A DNA stretch of 64,000 nucleotides from Paraclostridium hominis (GTDB lineage Bacteria; Bacillota; Clostridia; Peptostreptococcales; Peptostreptococcaceae): contig NZ_JACRWD010000007.1 in NCBI RefSeq assembly GCF_014306135.1, positions 1 to 64,000 on the forward strand, in the 5' to 3' direction. Numbering within the stretch: position 1 is the stretch's first letter; each line of letters starts with the position of its first letter. A program made the position numbers and the translations under genes. Shown here piece by piece: positions 16,923-26,419 of this stretch. The notes beneath the pieces are model-generated. The model saw nothing but the letters and a program-made list of their open reading frames with translations, had not been told where the DNA came from and ran no database searches.

Positions 16923-18605
16923 ATGAATTATTCAAATAGAGATAAAGTTTATGAAGAAATAGTTTACAATATTGAATTACTAAATCATAATATAAAAAAT
17001 ATAAAGATACAAATTTTTAGCAAATCAAGTCAAACTTATGAACTTACAACTATAATTGAAAAAGAAATTAATGAAACTTTCAAAAATATAAAAGAACTTA
17101 AAAAACCATTTCTATTATTTGTTATAGGCCCAGGTAAATATGGAAAATCAACTATTATAAATTCGTTATTAGAAGATAATATATTACAAACTAAAGATAT
17201 TCCAAATACATGGAAATTAGATTTACTTATACATTCAAATGACAGGAAAATAGAAATTATTTATGATGATGATAGTTTTCAGAGTTTTAGCTATGAAAAA
17301 GGAAATGAAATACTAAAAAATGAAGAAATTAAATCTAAAGATTCAAAAATTTTTGCAAAAAACGAATTTCAAAAATATAAAAATGGCAAAAATTTAAAAA
17401 TTGAAGAATTAAAGTTATATAAAAAATATCTAGAAGATAAGTATTTATACAAATCAAATATATCAGAAGTCAGACACTATATAAATAAGGAAGGTATATT
17501 AAATGAATTTATCATAGTAGATACTCCAGGTTTAAATCAGAATTTATTAAAAAATACTAAAAAACGCATGATAGATTATTATAAACGAGCAGATGGAGTT
17601 ATTTGGGTTTTAGATAGTCAAAATATAGTCTCGAAATCGAGTAATGACTTGCTAAATGAATTAAAAGAAAATTATTTAATACATAATAAAAACAATAACA
17701 TAATCTGCGTAGTTAATAAAATTGATATTATAAAAAAGAAAGAAAATGATTTATTTAAAGTTAAAGATAAAATAAATAAGCTATATTTTAATTATTTTAA
17801 AGATATAGTTTTAATATCATCTAAAGAAGCTATAAAAGGATATATAAAAAATGATAAAAATCTTATAGAATCTAGTAATATAAAGGGTTTAAAAGATAGT
17901 ATAGATATAAATTTCAAACGATATTCTGAGGATATGCAAATAAGATCTAAATTTAAAAATTTAAAGTTAATGAGCAATAAAATAATAAAAGAGATTAATA
18001 ATTACAAGAGAAATTTATATTCTGATATATATAAATTTGATGAAGCAAAAAGAATATTAGATGAGGAAATTGATATAATTAGAAATTACTTATTAAATCA
18101 CATTAATAAATTTATATCTTTTGACAACTTAATATCAAATAATATAAAAATTGAACTGAATAATTTAGAATATATAATTGTAAGTGAAATGACTAAAATG
18201 TATAACTACTTAAAAAATATATCTATATTTGATACGGACTCTGATGAATGTAAGTTAAACTTAGAATTTAATATAGTTAAGATTAAAGAAACGACAAATT
18301 TAGAGAATTTGATATTAGAATATAAAATAAGTAGCAATAAAAATACTATTGATTTAAATATAATTAAGAAAAAACGAAATAATGAAAGAAAAATTTATAC
18401 GATTAAAAATAGCATAAATACATTAAAAAATATAATTAATGAAAATGTATTTAAAAAGATATTGGAATTAGAACAGATTTTAATTAATAAAAGGAATACA
18501 TCATTTAGAAGAAAGTATACAGATTATGAATTAATAAAAGATCATTTAATATATATAAATAATATAGATAGTATATTAAAAAAATGGGGGGATGACAATG
18601 GATAA
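16923..18605 (+). CDS. Dynamin-family GTPase, first of tandem pair
   Basis: 560 aa. G1 P-loop GPGKYGKST is near 68-76, G3 DTPG near 199-203 (IIVDTPGLNQN), and G4 NKID near 262. These are followed by a long Lys/Asn/Ile-rich helical region. This is the architecture of bacterial dynamin-like proteins (large GTPase head plus helical stalk). These act on membranes and, in studied cases, in membrane repair, fusion or phage protection. The insert between G1 and G3 (about 120 residues) is longer than in the partner. No transmembrane or hydrophobic paddle is seen here, so membrane contact may come from the second gene's product. The genes overlap by 14 bp. The base composition is even more A-rich than its neighbours. 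Specific function unknown. Confidence 0.8.
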   Translation: MNYSNRDKVYEEIVYNIELLNHNIKNIKIQIFSKSSQTYELTTIIEKEINETFKNIKELKKPFLLFVIGPGKYGKSTIINSLLEDNILQTKDIPNTWKLDLLIHSNDRKIEIIYDDDSFQSFSYEKGNEILKNEEIKSKDSKIFAKNEFQKYKNGKNLKIEELKLYKKYLEDKYLYKSNISEVRHYINKEGILNEFIIVDTPGLNQNLLKNTKKRMIDYYKRADGVIWVLDSQNIVSKSSNDLLNELKENYLIHNKNNNIICVVNKIDIIKKKENDLFKVKDKINKLYFNYFKDIVLISSKEAIKGYIKNDKNLIESSNIKGLKDSIDINFKRYSEDMQIRSKFKNLKLMSNKIIKEINNYKRNLYSDIYKFDEAKRILDEEIDIIRNYLLNHINKFISFDNLISNNIKIELNNLEYIIVSEMTKMYNYLKNISIFDTDSDECKLNLEFNIVKIKETTNLENLILEYKISSNKNTIDLNIIKKKRNNERKIYTIKNSINTLKNIINENVFKKILELEQILINKRNTSFRRKYTDYELIKDHLIYINNIDSILKKWGDDNG

Positions 18606-20268
18606 TTTAAATAGTTATATTGAGGAAATAAAATATACTTTAATAGAATCTCCAATTAGAAATTATTTATCAAAGGAAAGGAATATACCGTTTAAAAAAA
18701 TCATAGTTCATAATCTAGAAGATGTTATGAATAACTTGGATATACTTTTAGATAAGCCATTTACAACTTTTAAAATAGTTATTATGGGAGAAGTTAAATC
18801 AGGTAAATCTACATTAGTAAATTCTATTATAGGAAAAGAAGTTTCAGAAGTAGATGTATTAGAAGCCACATCAAATATAATAAATTTACACTATAACAGT
18901 GAATATAGTTATGATATAGATTGTAATTGTGTAAATATAGGCGTTAATTCGGAAATTTTGAAAAATATTAGTATAGTTGATACTCCAGGGCTAAAGAGTA
19001 TAACAAAAGAAAATGAAAAAAAATCTATAAAATATATACAAAGTGCAGATTTGATATTATTTGTATTTGACTCAACTCATATAGGGCAGGAGGATATTAA
19101 AGAAGCTGTGGATTTAATTTCATCTTATGGTAAACCTATAGTAGGTATATTAAATAAAGCAGATTTATTAGAAAGTGATTATGAAGAAATTTTAGATTAT
19201 ATTAATGATGAATATAGTGTATATATAGATAAATTTTTTATAATATCATCATATTTAGAGTATCAACATACTATAAGTAAGAATGCTATGGTCAAAGAAA
19301 ATGATATGGTAATAGATTATCCTCAGATATTGAAAGATAACTTTAGTAAGCTTTTAGAATTTTTAAATGAAGTTAGCAACAAAAATGACAGTCTAAAAAT
19401 AGAAAGTGTAAAATCTTCAATTGAAGCCTTAAAACATAAGGAAAAAATTTATCACTATGATTATTTAAAATCATTAGAAATGGTAGAATCTGAAATAATA
19501 AATCATAAAAAATTACTTGAGAATAAATTTGATTATATACAAGCTAAAATGGAATTTGAAATAAATGAGTGGATAGATAAAGTATTTTTATTTGAAGAAA
19601 TAAGCAGAATAAATAAAAGTATAGATATAACAAATGAATATATAAATGATAATTATATAAATAATGTTATAAATGATAAAAAATTAGAATTAGATGAAAT
19701 GTTTTTTAAAGAATGGGATGAGTGTATAAAGGAAGTAAACTATATAACAAATAAAAATATAAGAGAATTTATAGATACTATAGATTATAAAAATTACAAT
19801 ATAGAATTGCCAAAAGTAAAATTAAATGAAGAAAATATAAATATAAATGAAATGCTAGCTACAATAGGAACAGGAGCTATACTTGGAGCTACATCAGGGA
19901 GTGCTGTAGCAATGTATGCAGCAGCCTTAGGAACATCAGCTCAGAGTTTAACTGTAGGAGCTGCAATGCTTACTTATTGTCCACCATTACTTTTAGCAGG
20001 TACTTTAACAGGTGGAATAGGTAAAGTTATATATGATAAATTGAAGAAAGAACAGTTAAGTAATGAAATAATAAAAGATATAGAAAATTTTAAGGAAAGT
20101 ATAAAAGATGATATAAAAAATAGGTTACTAAAAATTTATAGTGAAGCTAGTAAAGAAATAATAAAAGCAAATCAAGGTATATTTGAAAATTCTAAAGAGA
20201 TATATATAAGTGAATATGAGAGAGAAGAATTAAAAAGTAAATTGAAGGAATATATAAATCAATTATAA
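18592..20268 (+). CDS. Dynamin-family GTPase with hydrophobic membrane segment, second of tandem pair
   Basis: 558 aa. The GTPase head has G1 GEVKSGKST near 64-73, a G2-like Thr in EATSNI, G3 DTPG near 129 and G4 NKAD near 187. Long helical regions flank a Gly/Ala/Leu-rich stretch of about 55 residues (about 420-476, GTGAILGATSGSAVAMYAAA and following). This resembles the membrane-inserting paddle or transmembrane region of bacterial dynamins and mitofusins. A Lys/Glu-rich helix ends the protein. It overlaps the first gene by 14 bp and starts at ATG after a GGGGG site (M3 at 18598 is an alternative). The pair probably forms a hetero-oligomer, as in other two-gene bacterial dynamin systems; this is inference. 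Confidence 0.82.
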   Translation: MTMDNLNSYIEEIKYTLIESPIRNYLSKERNIPFKKIIVHNLEDVMNNLDILLDKPFTTFKIVIMGEVKSGKSTLVNSIIGKEVSEVDVLEATSNIINLHYNSEYSYDIDCNCVNIGVNSEILKNISIVDTPGLKSITKENEKKSIKYIQSADLILFVFDSTHIGQEDIKEAVDLISSYGKPIVGILNKADLLESDYEEILDYINDEYSVYIDKFFIISSYLEYQHTISKNAMVKENDMVIDYPQILKDNFSKLLEFLNEVSNKNDSLKIESVKSSIEALKHKEKIYHYDYLKSLEMVESEIINHKKLLENKFDYIQAKMEFEINEWIDKVFLFEEISRINKSIDITNEYINDNYINNVINDKKLELDEMFFKEWDECIKEVNYITNKNIREFIDTIDYKNYNIELPKVKLNEENININEMLATIGTGAILGATSGSAVAMYAAALGTSAQSLTVGAAMLTYCPPLLLAGTLTGGIGKVIYDKLKKEQLSNEIIKDIENFKESIKDDIKNRLLKIYSEASKEIIKANQGIFENSKEIYISEYEREELKSKLKEYINQL

Positions 20269-20278
20269 AAATAAATAT

Positions 20279-20305
20279 AAAGCGTTAATAAAAAATTAAC
20301 GCTTT
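20279..20305 (+). terminator. Terminator after the dynamin pair
   Basis: AAAGCGTTAAT pairs with ATTAACGCTTT around a 5-nt A loop. It lies 11 bp after the stop codon and may also serve the small convergent gene at 20315. Confidence 0.82.
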
Positions 20306-20314
20306 ATATTTATT

Positions 20315-20533
20315 TTAACATTTATTATATATTTTGTATAAAGAAAACGCTATATCACTTGTAAGTTTATTAAAACTATTATTAGAACTTAACATGTACT
20401 TTCTTATATAAAATGAATTAAAATCAAGTTTACTTTTTATAGCTAAATTTGAAATATAACTATATCTTATGCAAACTGTAGATAAAAAATAAATTAAAAA
20501 TAACATAAATAGAATTAAAATAAATATAGACAT
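20315..20533 (-). CDS. Small membrane protein, unknown
   Basis: 72 aa from an ATG preceded by a striking GGGGGG ribosome site. A longer frame starts at 20590 but lacks such a site. Residues about 1-24 form one hydrophobic helix (MSIFILILFMLFLIYFLSTV). The rest is polar and basic with several Ser, Asn and Lys. No family recognised. It is convergent with the dynamin operon. Codon use is ordinary, so it may be real, but coding potential is only suggested by the ribosome site and the clean hydrophobic helix. Confidence 0.5.
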   Translation of the reverse strand: MSIFILILFMLFLIYFLSTVCIRYSYISNLAIKSKLDFNSFYIRKYMLSSNNSFNKLTSDIAFSLYKIYNKC

Positions 20534-20810
20534 ATATACCCCCCAAAAGTTTTCTAAATACATATTCCTATAATTAAATTGTACAACCAATAATATAAAA
20601 ATTCAAAACATTATGAAATACAATATCTGACTAAAATTTATATAAAATTCAATCAAACAACATAAAACACGAAATATAAGGAATTTGAACTTTTTATTTA
20701 ATAAATAAATAAGTATATTGATGAATTTACTATTATTGTGATATTATAATAAAATACAGTACTGTTTAAAACATAGTAGTGTGTTAATTTAATTATAAGA
20801 GGTGAAGAGG

Positions 20811-21416
20811 ATGGATTTAAAGTTATTAATAGAAGAGTTTATTGTAAATTATGGGCTAATAAGTATTTTTATAATAGTAGCTCTAGAGTATGCAAATCTT
20901 CCTCTACCTAGTGAATTAGTTTTACCGTTAATAGGTATATTTGCATTTGAATACGATATGAATTTTACACAAGTTTTAACTGTATCTGTATTAGGAGGAC
21001 TTAGTGGGTCTATAATAAACTATTACTTAGGATTAAAATTAGGTAAACCTTTAATAGATATGTTAGGAACTAGATTTCCAAGTACTAAAAAGTCTATTAG
21101 AGCATCATATTCATGGATAAAAAAATATGATAAATCATCTATTATGATATCGAGGTTAATACCAGTTGCAAGAACTTTTATTTCAATAATTGCTGGTGTC
21201 ATAAAAATGAATGTAATAGCTTTTATAATATATTCAACTATAGGAATAAGTTTATGGAATTTAATATTAATATCAGCAGGATATATATTAGGTGATAAAT
21301 TACATATAATAATACCAATATTAAAAAGATATTCTTTATTTGTAATTATTTTGATAATTATTATTTTAGGATTTTATATATTAAAGAATAAATTAAATAT
21401 GAAAAAGAATAGTTAA
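20811..21416 (+). CDS. DedA-family membrane protein
   Basis: 201 aa, integral membrane. The DedA signature is visible: ALEYANLPLPSELVLPLIG near the N terminus, GSIINYYLGLKLGKPLID, then SRLIPVARTFISIIAGVIKM with the conserved Arg. DedA proteins are half-transporters implicated in undecaprenyl-phosphate or phospholipid translocation and envelope homeostasis. The ATG at 20811 is chosen over the in-frame GTG at 20802, because AAGAGG is correctly spaced only for the ATG. The 20534-20810 leader holds an A/T-rich promoter region and a small palindrome, ACAGTACTGT, near 20757. Confidence 0.92.
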   Translation: MDLKLLIEEFIVNYGLISIFIIVALEYANLPLPSELVLPLIGIFAFEYDMNFTQVLTVSVLGGLSGSIINYYLGLKLGKPLIDMLGTRFPSTKKSIRASYSWIKKYDKSSIMISRLIPVARTFISIIAGVIKMNVIAFIIYSTIGISLWNLILISAGYILGDKLHIIIPILKRYSLFVIILIIIILGFYILKNKLNMKKNS

Positions 21417-21440
21417 AAGGCACGATAGTGTCTTTTTTTA
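21415..21440 (+). terminator. Terminator after dedA-family gene
   Basis: AAAAGGCAC pairs with GTGTCTTTT (one G-U) around GATA, followed by further T residues. Confidence 0.7.
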
Positions 21441-21559
21441 TAAAAATAAATTGATAAAAATTTAATTATATAATAACTATTTAAATAAAACTTAAACATA
21501 TTATAAATTATGGTATAATTCTACATAAAATTAAATATTTTCAAATAGGAGATAATATT

Positions 21560-22951
21560 ATGCGTAAATTTAAAAAGAAAATTACCATACCACACACATT
21601 TACTATTATATTTTTACTTATAGTAATAATAGCAATCCTAACATATATTATTCCAAGTGGAGAATTTAAAAGGATCGATGTAGATGGAAGAATGGTAGTA
21701 AAGCCTGGAACATACCATCAAGTAGATTCTAACCCTCAAGGTATACAAGATGTATTTATGGCACCTATTAATGGTTTTGTAGATGCAGCAGAAGTTGTTG
21801 GATTTGTATTACTAGTCGGAGGCGCTTTTGGGATAGTCAATAAAACTGGAGCTATAGAATCTGGTATAAACCACATAGTAAGAAAGCTTAAAGGATTGCA
21901 GGTTTTGATAATACCTGTATCTATGATACTATTTGGATTAGGAGGTTCTACATTTGGTATGAATGAAGAAACCCTTCCTTTTTATATGATATTTATACCA
22001 CTTATGACAAATTTAGGGTATGATTCATTAACTGCAATAAGTACAGTATTTTTAGGTTCAGGAACTGGAGTTATAGCATCCACTATAAATCCATTTTCAG
22101 TAGGAATAGCTCAGGCATTAGCTGATATAGTGCCAGGAGCAGGTATATTATATAGAGCAATTATATTTATAGTACTTATGACTATATCTATAACATTTTT
22201 AATGGTATATGCTAATAAAATTAAAAAAGATCCTAAAAAATCACTAGTATATGAGTTAGATGCAAATAACAAAAAAGATTTTATAATGGATGATTCAACT
22301 ATAAAGCCATTTACAATTAAAGAAGTTATTGTTTTAGTGATATTTATTAGTGGAATGAGTATGATGGTTTATGGAGTTTTAAATATGGACTGGTATATAC
22401 CTGAAATAGCTATGATATTTTGTATGATAGGTGTTTTTTCTGGGATATTTGGAGGGCTTAAGCAAGATGAGATAGTAGATTCATTTTTAACAGGAGCTTC
22501 TGATTTAGTATCTGCAGCACTTGCCATAGCATTAGCTCGTGGAATTGTTATAGTCGCACAAAATGGACATATAATAGATACATTATTAAATTACTCTGCT
22601 GATGCTTTAAGTAAGTTGCCAAAGTTTATATTTATAAATTTATCTTTTTTACTTGAGTCATTATTATCATTTTTAATACCATCATCTTCAGGACTCGCAT
22701 CACTTACTATACCTGTGTTAGCACCACTTTCTGATTTAGTAGGAGTTTCTAGTCAATTAATAATAACTGCTTATCAGTTTGGTACAGGGCTTATTAATTT
22801 AATAACTCCAACATCTGGAGTATTAATGGGTGCATTGGCTTTTGCGAAAATACCATGGTCTAAGTGGGTAAGATTTTTAGCACCTTTATTTGGGATTATG
22901 ATAATAGTATGTATTATGTTTTTAACTATTGGACTGTATATAGGAGTTTAA
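21560..22951 (+). CDS. YfcC-family transporter
   Basis: 463 aa with about 11-12 hydrophobic segments. The opening KITIPHTFTIIFLLIVIIA, then YIIPSGEFKR and GGSTFGMNEETLPFY, is characteristic of the YfcC (C4-dicarboxylate carrier / basic amino-acid antiporter-like) family. FLGSGTGVIASTINPFSVGI and PSSSGLASLTIPVLAPLSD are the two conserved Gly/Ser/Pro re-entrant loops. Members are thought to move carboxylates or amino acids, and the substrate is not deducible. It stands alone, 125 bp before the glycyl-radical enzyme pair, so a link to that pathway is possible but unproven. The promoter shows TATAAT near 21513. Confidence 0.88.
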   Translation: MRKFKKKITIPHTFTIIFLLIVIIAILTYIIPSGEFKRIDVDGRMVVKPGTYHQVDSNPQGIQDVFMAPINGFVDAAEVVGFVLLVGGAFGIVNKTGAIESGINHIVRKLKGLQVLIIPVSMILFGLGGSTFGMNEETLPFYMIFIPLMTNLGYDSLTAISTVFLGSGTGVIASTINPFSVGIAQALADIVPGAGILYRAIIFIVLMTISITFLMVYANKIKKDPKKSLVYELDANNKKDFIMDDSTIKPFTIKEVIVLVIFISGMSMMVYGVLNMDWYIPEIAMIFCMIGVFSGIFGGLKQDEIVDSFLTGASDLVSAALAIALARGIVIVAQNGHIIDTLLNYSADALSKLPKFIFINLSFLLESLLSFLIPSSSGLASLTIPVLAPLSDLVGVSSQLIITAYQFGTGLINLITPTSGVLMGALAFAKIPWSKWVRFLAPLFGIMIIVCIMFLTIGLYIGV

Positions 22952-23076
22952 AATGTATTTAAATTATTAGGTAAACGATATTTTAAAATATATTAAATAA
23001 ATGTTTATTAGTATTAACAAAAGTTTAATAGTGTGATAAAATTAGTATAATAAATATAAAAATGGGGGACTAAACA

Positions 23077-24555
23077 ATGAATAGTATAGAACAAATATTA
23101 CATTCTATGGATTTGCAATATCATGAGAAGAGAGCAAATTTGGCAAGATTAGCAGAAGACTCTTTATCTCCTTTAAAAATAAGTGATGAAACTAAATCGT
23201 ATTTAGATAGAAAAATATTATGTGATATGAACGAAGGAACAAGACCTTATAGACCAAGATACATATTACCGGATTATGTTAAATTTATAAATCAAGGTAG
23301 TGAATATTTAGATATAGAGCCACCAAAGGATTTATATGAAGCAGTTAATGCATTAATGATACTTTATAGATATGTTCCTTCTATAACAGGATATCCAGTA
23401 TATGTTGGGCAAATAGATGATGTACTTGAACCTTTTATGGACACTGTTAGTGAAAAGGAAGCATATAACTTAATAAAGATGTTGCTTATAAATATAGATA
23501 GAAATTTACCAGATGCTTTTGTCCATATGAATATAGGACCAAAAGATACTAGAGTTGGTAGATTGGTAATACAAATAGAGAGAGAACTTAGAAAAACTAT
23601 ACCTAATGTTACTTTAAAATGTAGTGAAGAAACTCCAGATGATCTTATAAAATATGGGATAGAATCAGCTCTTGAAAATATAAAACCGTATTTTGTAAAT
23701 CACAGTTTAATGACTAATGATTTAGGGGAAGACTATGGAGTTGTTAGTTGTTATAATTCACTAAGAATAGGTGGAGGAGCACATACTTTAACAAGACTTA
23801 ATTTAAAAGCTTTAGCGATGGAAAGTGAAAATTATGAAGACTTTATGAATAATAAACTTCCAAAAGCAGTGAAAGCATTATGTGAGCTTACTAATGCAAG
23901 AATAAAATATTTAGTAGAAGATGTAAAATTCTTTGAAAGTTCATTTTTAGCAAAAGAGGGGTTAATAGATTTAAATAAATTTACATCAATGCCAGCCATA
24001 TATGGAACATTTGAATGTGTTGAAATATTTACAGGAAAACAAATGGGACATGATGAAAAAGCTAATGATGTAGCTGAAGAAATATGTAAGAAATTTGCTG
24101 AATTAGTAAAAAATGAAGAAGCTATATATTGTGGAGGAACTAATGGTAAGCATGGAGTACATGCACAAGGGGGATTAGAATCGGATACGGATACAACACC
24201 AGCTGTAAGAATAAAATATGGATGTGAACCTAATATATTTGATCATATAAATTTATCAGCAAGACTTCATAAGTATTTTGATACAGGATGTAGTGATATA
24301 TATTTATTTGATGAAACAGCTAAAAATAATATAGATGGAATGTTAAGAGTTGTAAAAGGTGCTCTTGAAAGTGGTATAAGAGTTTTATCTATAAATAGTG
24401 ATTCTTCAGAGTTTGTTAGAATAACTGGATATCTAGTAAAAAAGAGTGATATAAAGAAATTTAATGAAGGTGAAAACTTAAGAGAAGATTCTGTTTTATT
24501 AGGAGCATTAACTATGAAAAATGGAATAGAGGAAAGAAAGGTTAGAAATATTTAA
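23077..24555 (+). CDS. yjjI: Glycyl-radical enzyme of the YjjI family
   Basis: 492 aa, the usual length for YjjI. Anaerobic glycyl-radical enzyme of unassigned reaction. The glycyl-radical motif is at the C terminus (FVRITGYLV, Gly near 451). The candidate thiyl Cys is near 224-225 in GVVSCYNSLRIGGGAHT. Other recognisable blocks are GYPVYVGQIDDVLEPF and GGTNGKHGVHAQGG. It is coupled to its activase by TAATG (the stop and start overlap by one base). It is oxygen-labile once activated, which fits a strict anaerobe. It is shorter than pyruvate formate-lyase and lacks its Cys-Cys pair. In E. coli the homologue lies by deoxynucleoside genes; no such neighbours occur here. Confidence 0.9.
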   Translation: MNSIEQILHSMDLQYHEKRANLARLAEDSLSPLKISDETKSYLDRKILCDMNEGTRPYRPRYILPDYVKFINQGSEYLDIEPPKDLYEAVNALMILYRYVPSITGYPVYVGQIDDVLEPFMDTVSEKEAYNLIKMLLINIDRNLPDAFVHMNIGPKDTRVGRLVIQIERELRKTIPNVTLKCSEETPDDLIKYGIESALENIKPYFVNHSLMTNDLGEDYGVVSCYNSLRIGGGAHTLTRLNLKALAMESENYEDFMNNKLPKAVKALCELTNARIKYLVEDVKFFESSFLAKEGLIDLNKFTSMPAIYGTFECVEIFTGKQMGHDEKANDVAEEICKKFAELVKNEEAIYCGGTNGKHGVHAQGGLESDTDTTPAVRIKYGCEPNIFDHINLSARLHKYFDTGCSDIYLFDETAKNNIDGMLRVVKGALESGIRVLSINSDSSEFVRITGYLVKKSDIKKFNEGENLREDSVLLGALTMKNGIEERKVRNI

Positions 24556-25394
24556 TGAAAGCTCCTGTAAATAAAATTATTAACATGAGTTTTATAGATG
24601 GTCCAGGATGTAGAATAAGTGTATTTTTACAAGGTTGTAATATGAAATGTATATATTGCCATAACCCAGAGACTCAAAATATATGTATTTCTTGTAAAAA
24701 ATGCTTAGAAGTGTGTAAGGTAGGAGCTATTAAGTTTAATGATCAAATTATTTATGATAAAAAGATTTGCATAAATTGTGATGAGTGTATAGGGATATGT
24801 AAAAATTATGCATCACCTAAAATTACTTATTATACACCAAATGAGCTTTTTGATTATATAAATAAATATAAAAACTTTATAGACGGAATAACCTTCTCTG
24901 GAGGAGAATGTACTTTGTATAGTGATTTTATAATAGAATTTACTAATATAGTGCATAAAAAAACTAACCTTAATGTATTTGTAGATACTAATGGATATAT
25001 AAATGAAAATGATATTAACCATCTTATAGATTGCGTAGATGGATTTATGTTTGACTTGAAAGCTTTCGATAATAACATACACATGAAAGTGACAGGTGTA
25101 GAAAATAACTTAGTTTTAAATAATATCAGTAAATGTTCTAAGTCTAATAAACTTTATGAAATAAGAACAGTTTTATTAGAAAATATAAATGATAATGAAA
25201 ATATATTTTTTAAAGAACTTAATTATATAAAAAACTTAAATAATTATACTAAATTTAAATTAATACCATTTAGAAGATATGGAGTTAAAGGAGAACTTTC
25301 TAATTTTAGAGATTATCCGAAAGAAAAATACATGAAATATTATGAGAAAGCGAAAGAAGTATTAAAAGATAGAATGCTAAATCCTATAATCTAA
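24555..25394 (+). CDS. yjjW: Glycyl-radical enzyme activase, YjjW family (radical SAM)
   Basis: 279 aa. The radical-SAM cluster motif C-x3-C-x2-C is at Cys28, Cys32 and Cys35 (GCNMKCIYCHNPE). It is followed by a two-cluster ferredoxin insert, CISCKKCLEVCK near 44-55 and CINCDECIGICK near 70-82. This layout is typical of activating enzymes that generate the glycyl radical on a partner. The GGE-type SAM motif is FSGGECTLY. Start and stop overlap with the YjjI gene ensures coupled synthesis. AGGAAAGG near the end of yjjI acts as ribosome site. Confidence 0.92.
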   Translation: MKAPVNKIINMSFIDGPGCRISVFLQGCNMKCIYCHNPETQNICISCKKCLEVCKVGAIKFNDQIIYDKKICINCDECIGICKNYASPKITYYTPNELFDYINKYKNFIDGITFSGGECTLYSDFIIEFTNIVHKKTNLNVFVDTNGYINENDINHLIDCVDGFMFDLKAFDNNIHMKVTGVENNLVLNNISKCSKSNKLYEIRTVLLENINDNENIFFKELNYIKNLNNYTKFKLIPFRRYGVKGELSNFRDYPKEKYMKYYEKAKEVLKDRMLNPII

Positions 25395-25412
25395 TAAAAT
25401 AAGTATATATGT

Positions 25413-25448
25413 AACCCTAGGTAACAAAATGTTAGCTAGGGTTTTTTT
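25413..25448 (+). terminator. Terminator after yjjW
   Basis: AACCCTAGGTAAC pairs with GTTAGCTAGGGTT (one mismatch) around a short loop, followed by TTTTTTT. Confidence 0.85.
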
Positions 25449-25547
25449 ATGCAAGAATATAGAGTACGAAAGACAGAAAATATCAAAGGACATATATTTA
25501 TAGAAATAGAAAGCTAAATACATAAATAAATATATGGGGTGATTATA

Positions 25548-26081
25548 TTGAAAGATAAAATTATAAATAAAACTATTGAATGGATAAAAGTTATAACATT
25601 AGCTATATGTATGGGACTTATAGTAACTTATTTTGTTGTACCAACTGTAGTTAGTGGAGAGTCCATGTATCCTACATTAAACACAGAAGACTATCTAATA
25701 ATAAATAAGTTTGCTTATAAAAAAGATATGCCAAATAGAGGAGATATAGTAGTTTTTAAAACTGAATTAAAAGATAATAAAGGCGGTAAAAAAAGTTTAA
25801 TTAAAAGAATTATAGGTTTACCAAATGAACATTTGATTATAGAAGATGGAAAAGTCTATATAAATGATAAATTAATTAATGAAAGTTATATAAATGATGA
25901 CTATACTTCAGGTGATGTAGATATTGTTATACCGAATGACTGTTATTTTGCTATGGGAGATAATAGATTATTAAGTAAAGATAGTAGAGATAAAGAAGTT
26001 GGACTAGTAAATAAAAGTGATATTATAGGAGAAGTCAGTGTTAGGCTATTTCCATTTAAAGAAGTTGGATTAGTAAATTAA
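25548..26081 (+). CDS. lepB: Signal peptidase I
   Basis: 177 aa from a TTG at 25548, which is correctly spaced from GGGGTG. The in-frame GTG at 25539 would overlap the ribosome site. One N-terminal transmembrane helix (about 10-32) precedes the serine-lysine dyad: Ser39 in SGESMYPTL and Lys86 in LIKRIIGLP. The C-terminal box is MGDNRLLSKDSRD. It cleaves secretory signal peptides at the outer face of the membrane, for example from the DUF1002 protein in this window. Short, single-helix, Gram-positive SipS type. Flanked by terminators, so it is its own transcription unit. Confidence 0.95.
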   Translation: MKDKIINKTIEWIKVITLAICMGLIVTYFVVPTVVSGESMYPTLNTEDYLIINKFAYKKDMPNRGDIVVFKTELKDNKGGKKSLIKRIIGLPNEHLIIEDGKVYINDKLINESYINDDYTSGDVDIVIPNDCYFAMGDNRLLSKDSRDKEVGLVNKSDIIGEVSVRLFPFKEVGLVN

Positions 26082-26102
26082 AATTAAATATTTAATTTTT
26101 TC

Positions 26103-26140
26103 AAAAATATAGGGTATTCAAATGAGTACCCTATATTTTT
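26103..26140 (+). terminator. Terminator after signal peptidase gene
   Basis: Perfect 14-bp stem (AAAAATATAGGGTA / TACCCTATATTTTT) with a 10-nt loop. The rest of the gap up to 26419 is A-rich leader with a possible TATAAT at 26356 and nothing else that I recognise. Confidence 0.88.
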
Positions 26141-26419
26141 ATGGAACTAAAAATTTTAATGAAACAGGAAAAATTTAATTTAAATAATACTGAAATACAG
26201 AAAAAGTAAAAAATTTTACTATTAAAAATAGTCTGTCACTATATATAAATAAAAAACATACGTCAAATACTTAACAAAAAATAACCTTAAAAAAAAATAT
26301 GCTAAAAAAATATAAAAAAATACTAAAAATGCTTTAGAAATTAAATAAAGCAGTATATAATATAAGCGAGGTAAAATTTATATTGGGTATATATTTTTAT
26401 TTAGGAGTGTGAGGATATA

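Noticed and set aside
20757..20790. ACAGTACTGT palindrome and related AACATAGTAGTGT before the DedA gene
   Set aside because: Only 10 bp, no known regulator with this site is adjacent, and chance occurrence is likely in A/T-rich DNA.
25449..25517. 22-codon frame (MQEYRVRKTEN...) after the yjjW terminator
   Set aside because: No ribosome site, starts within the T-run of the terminator and has no recognisable feature.
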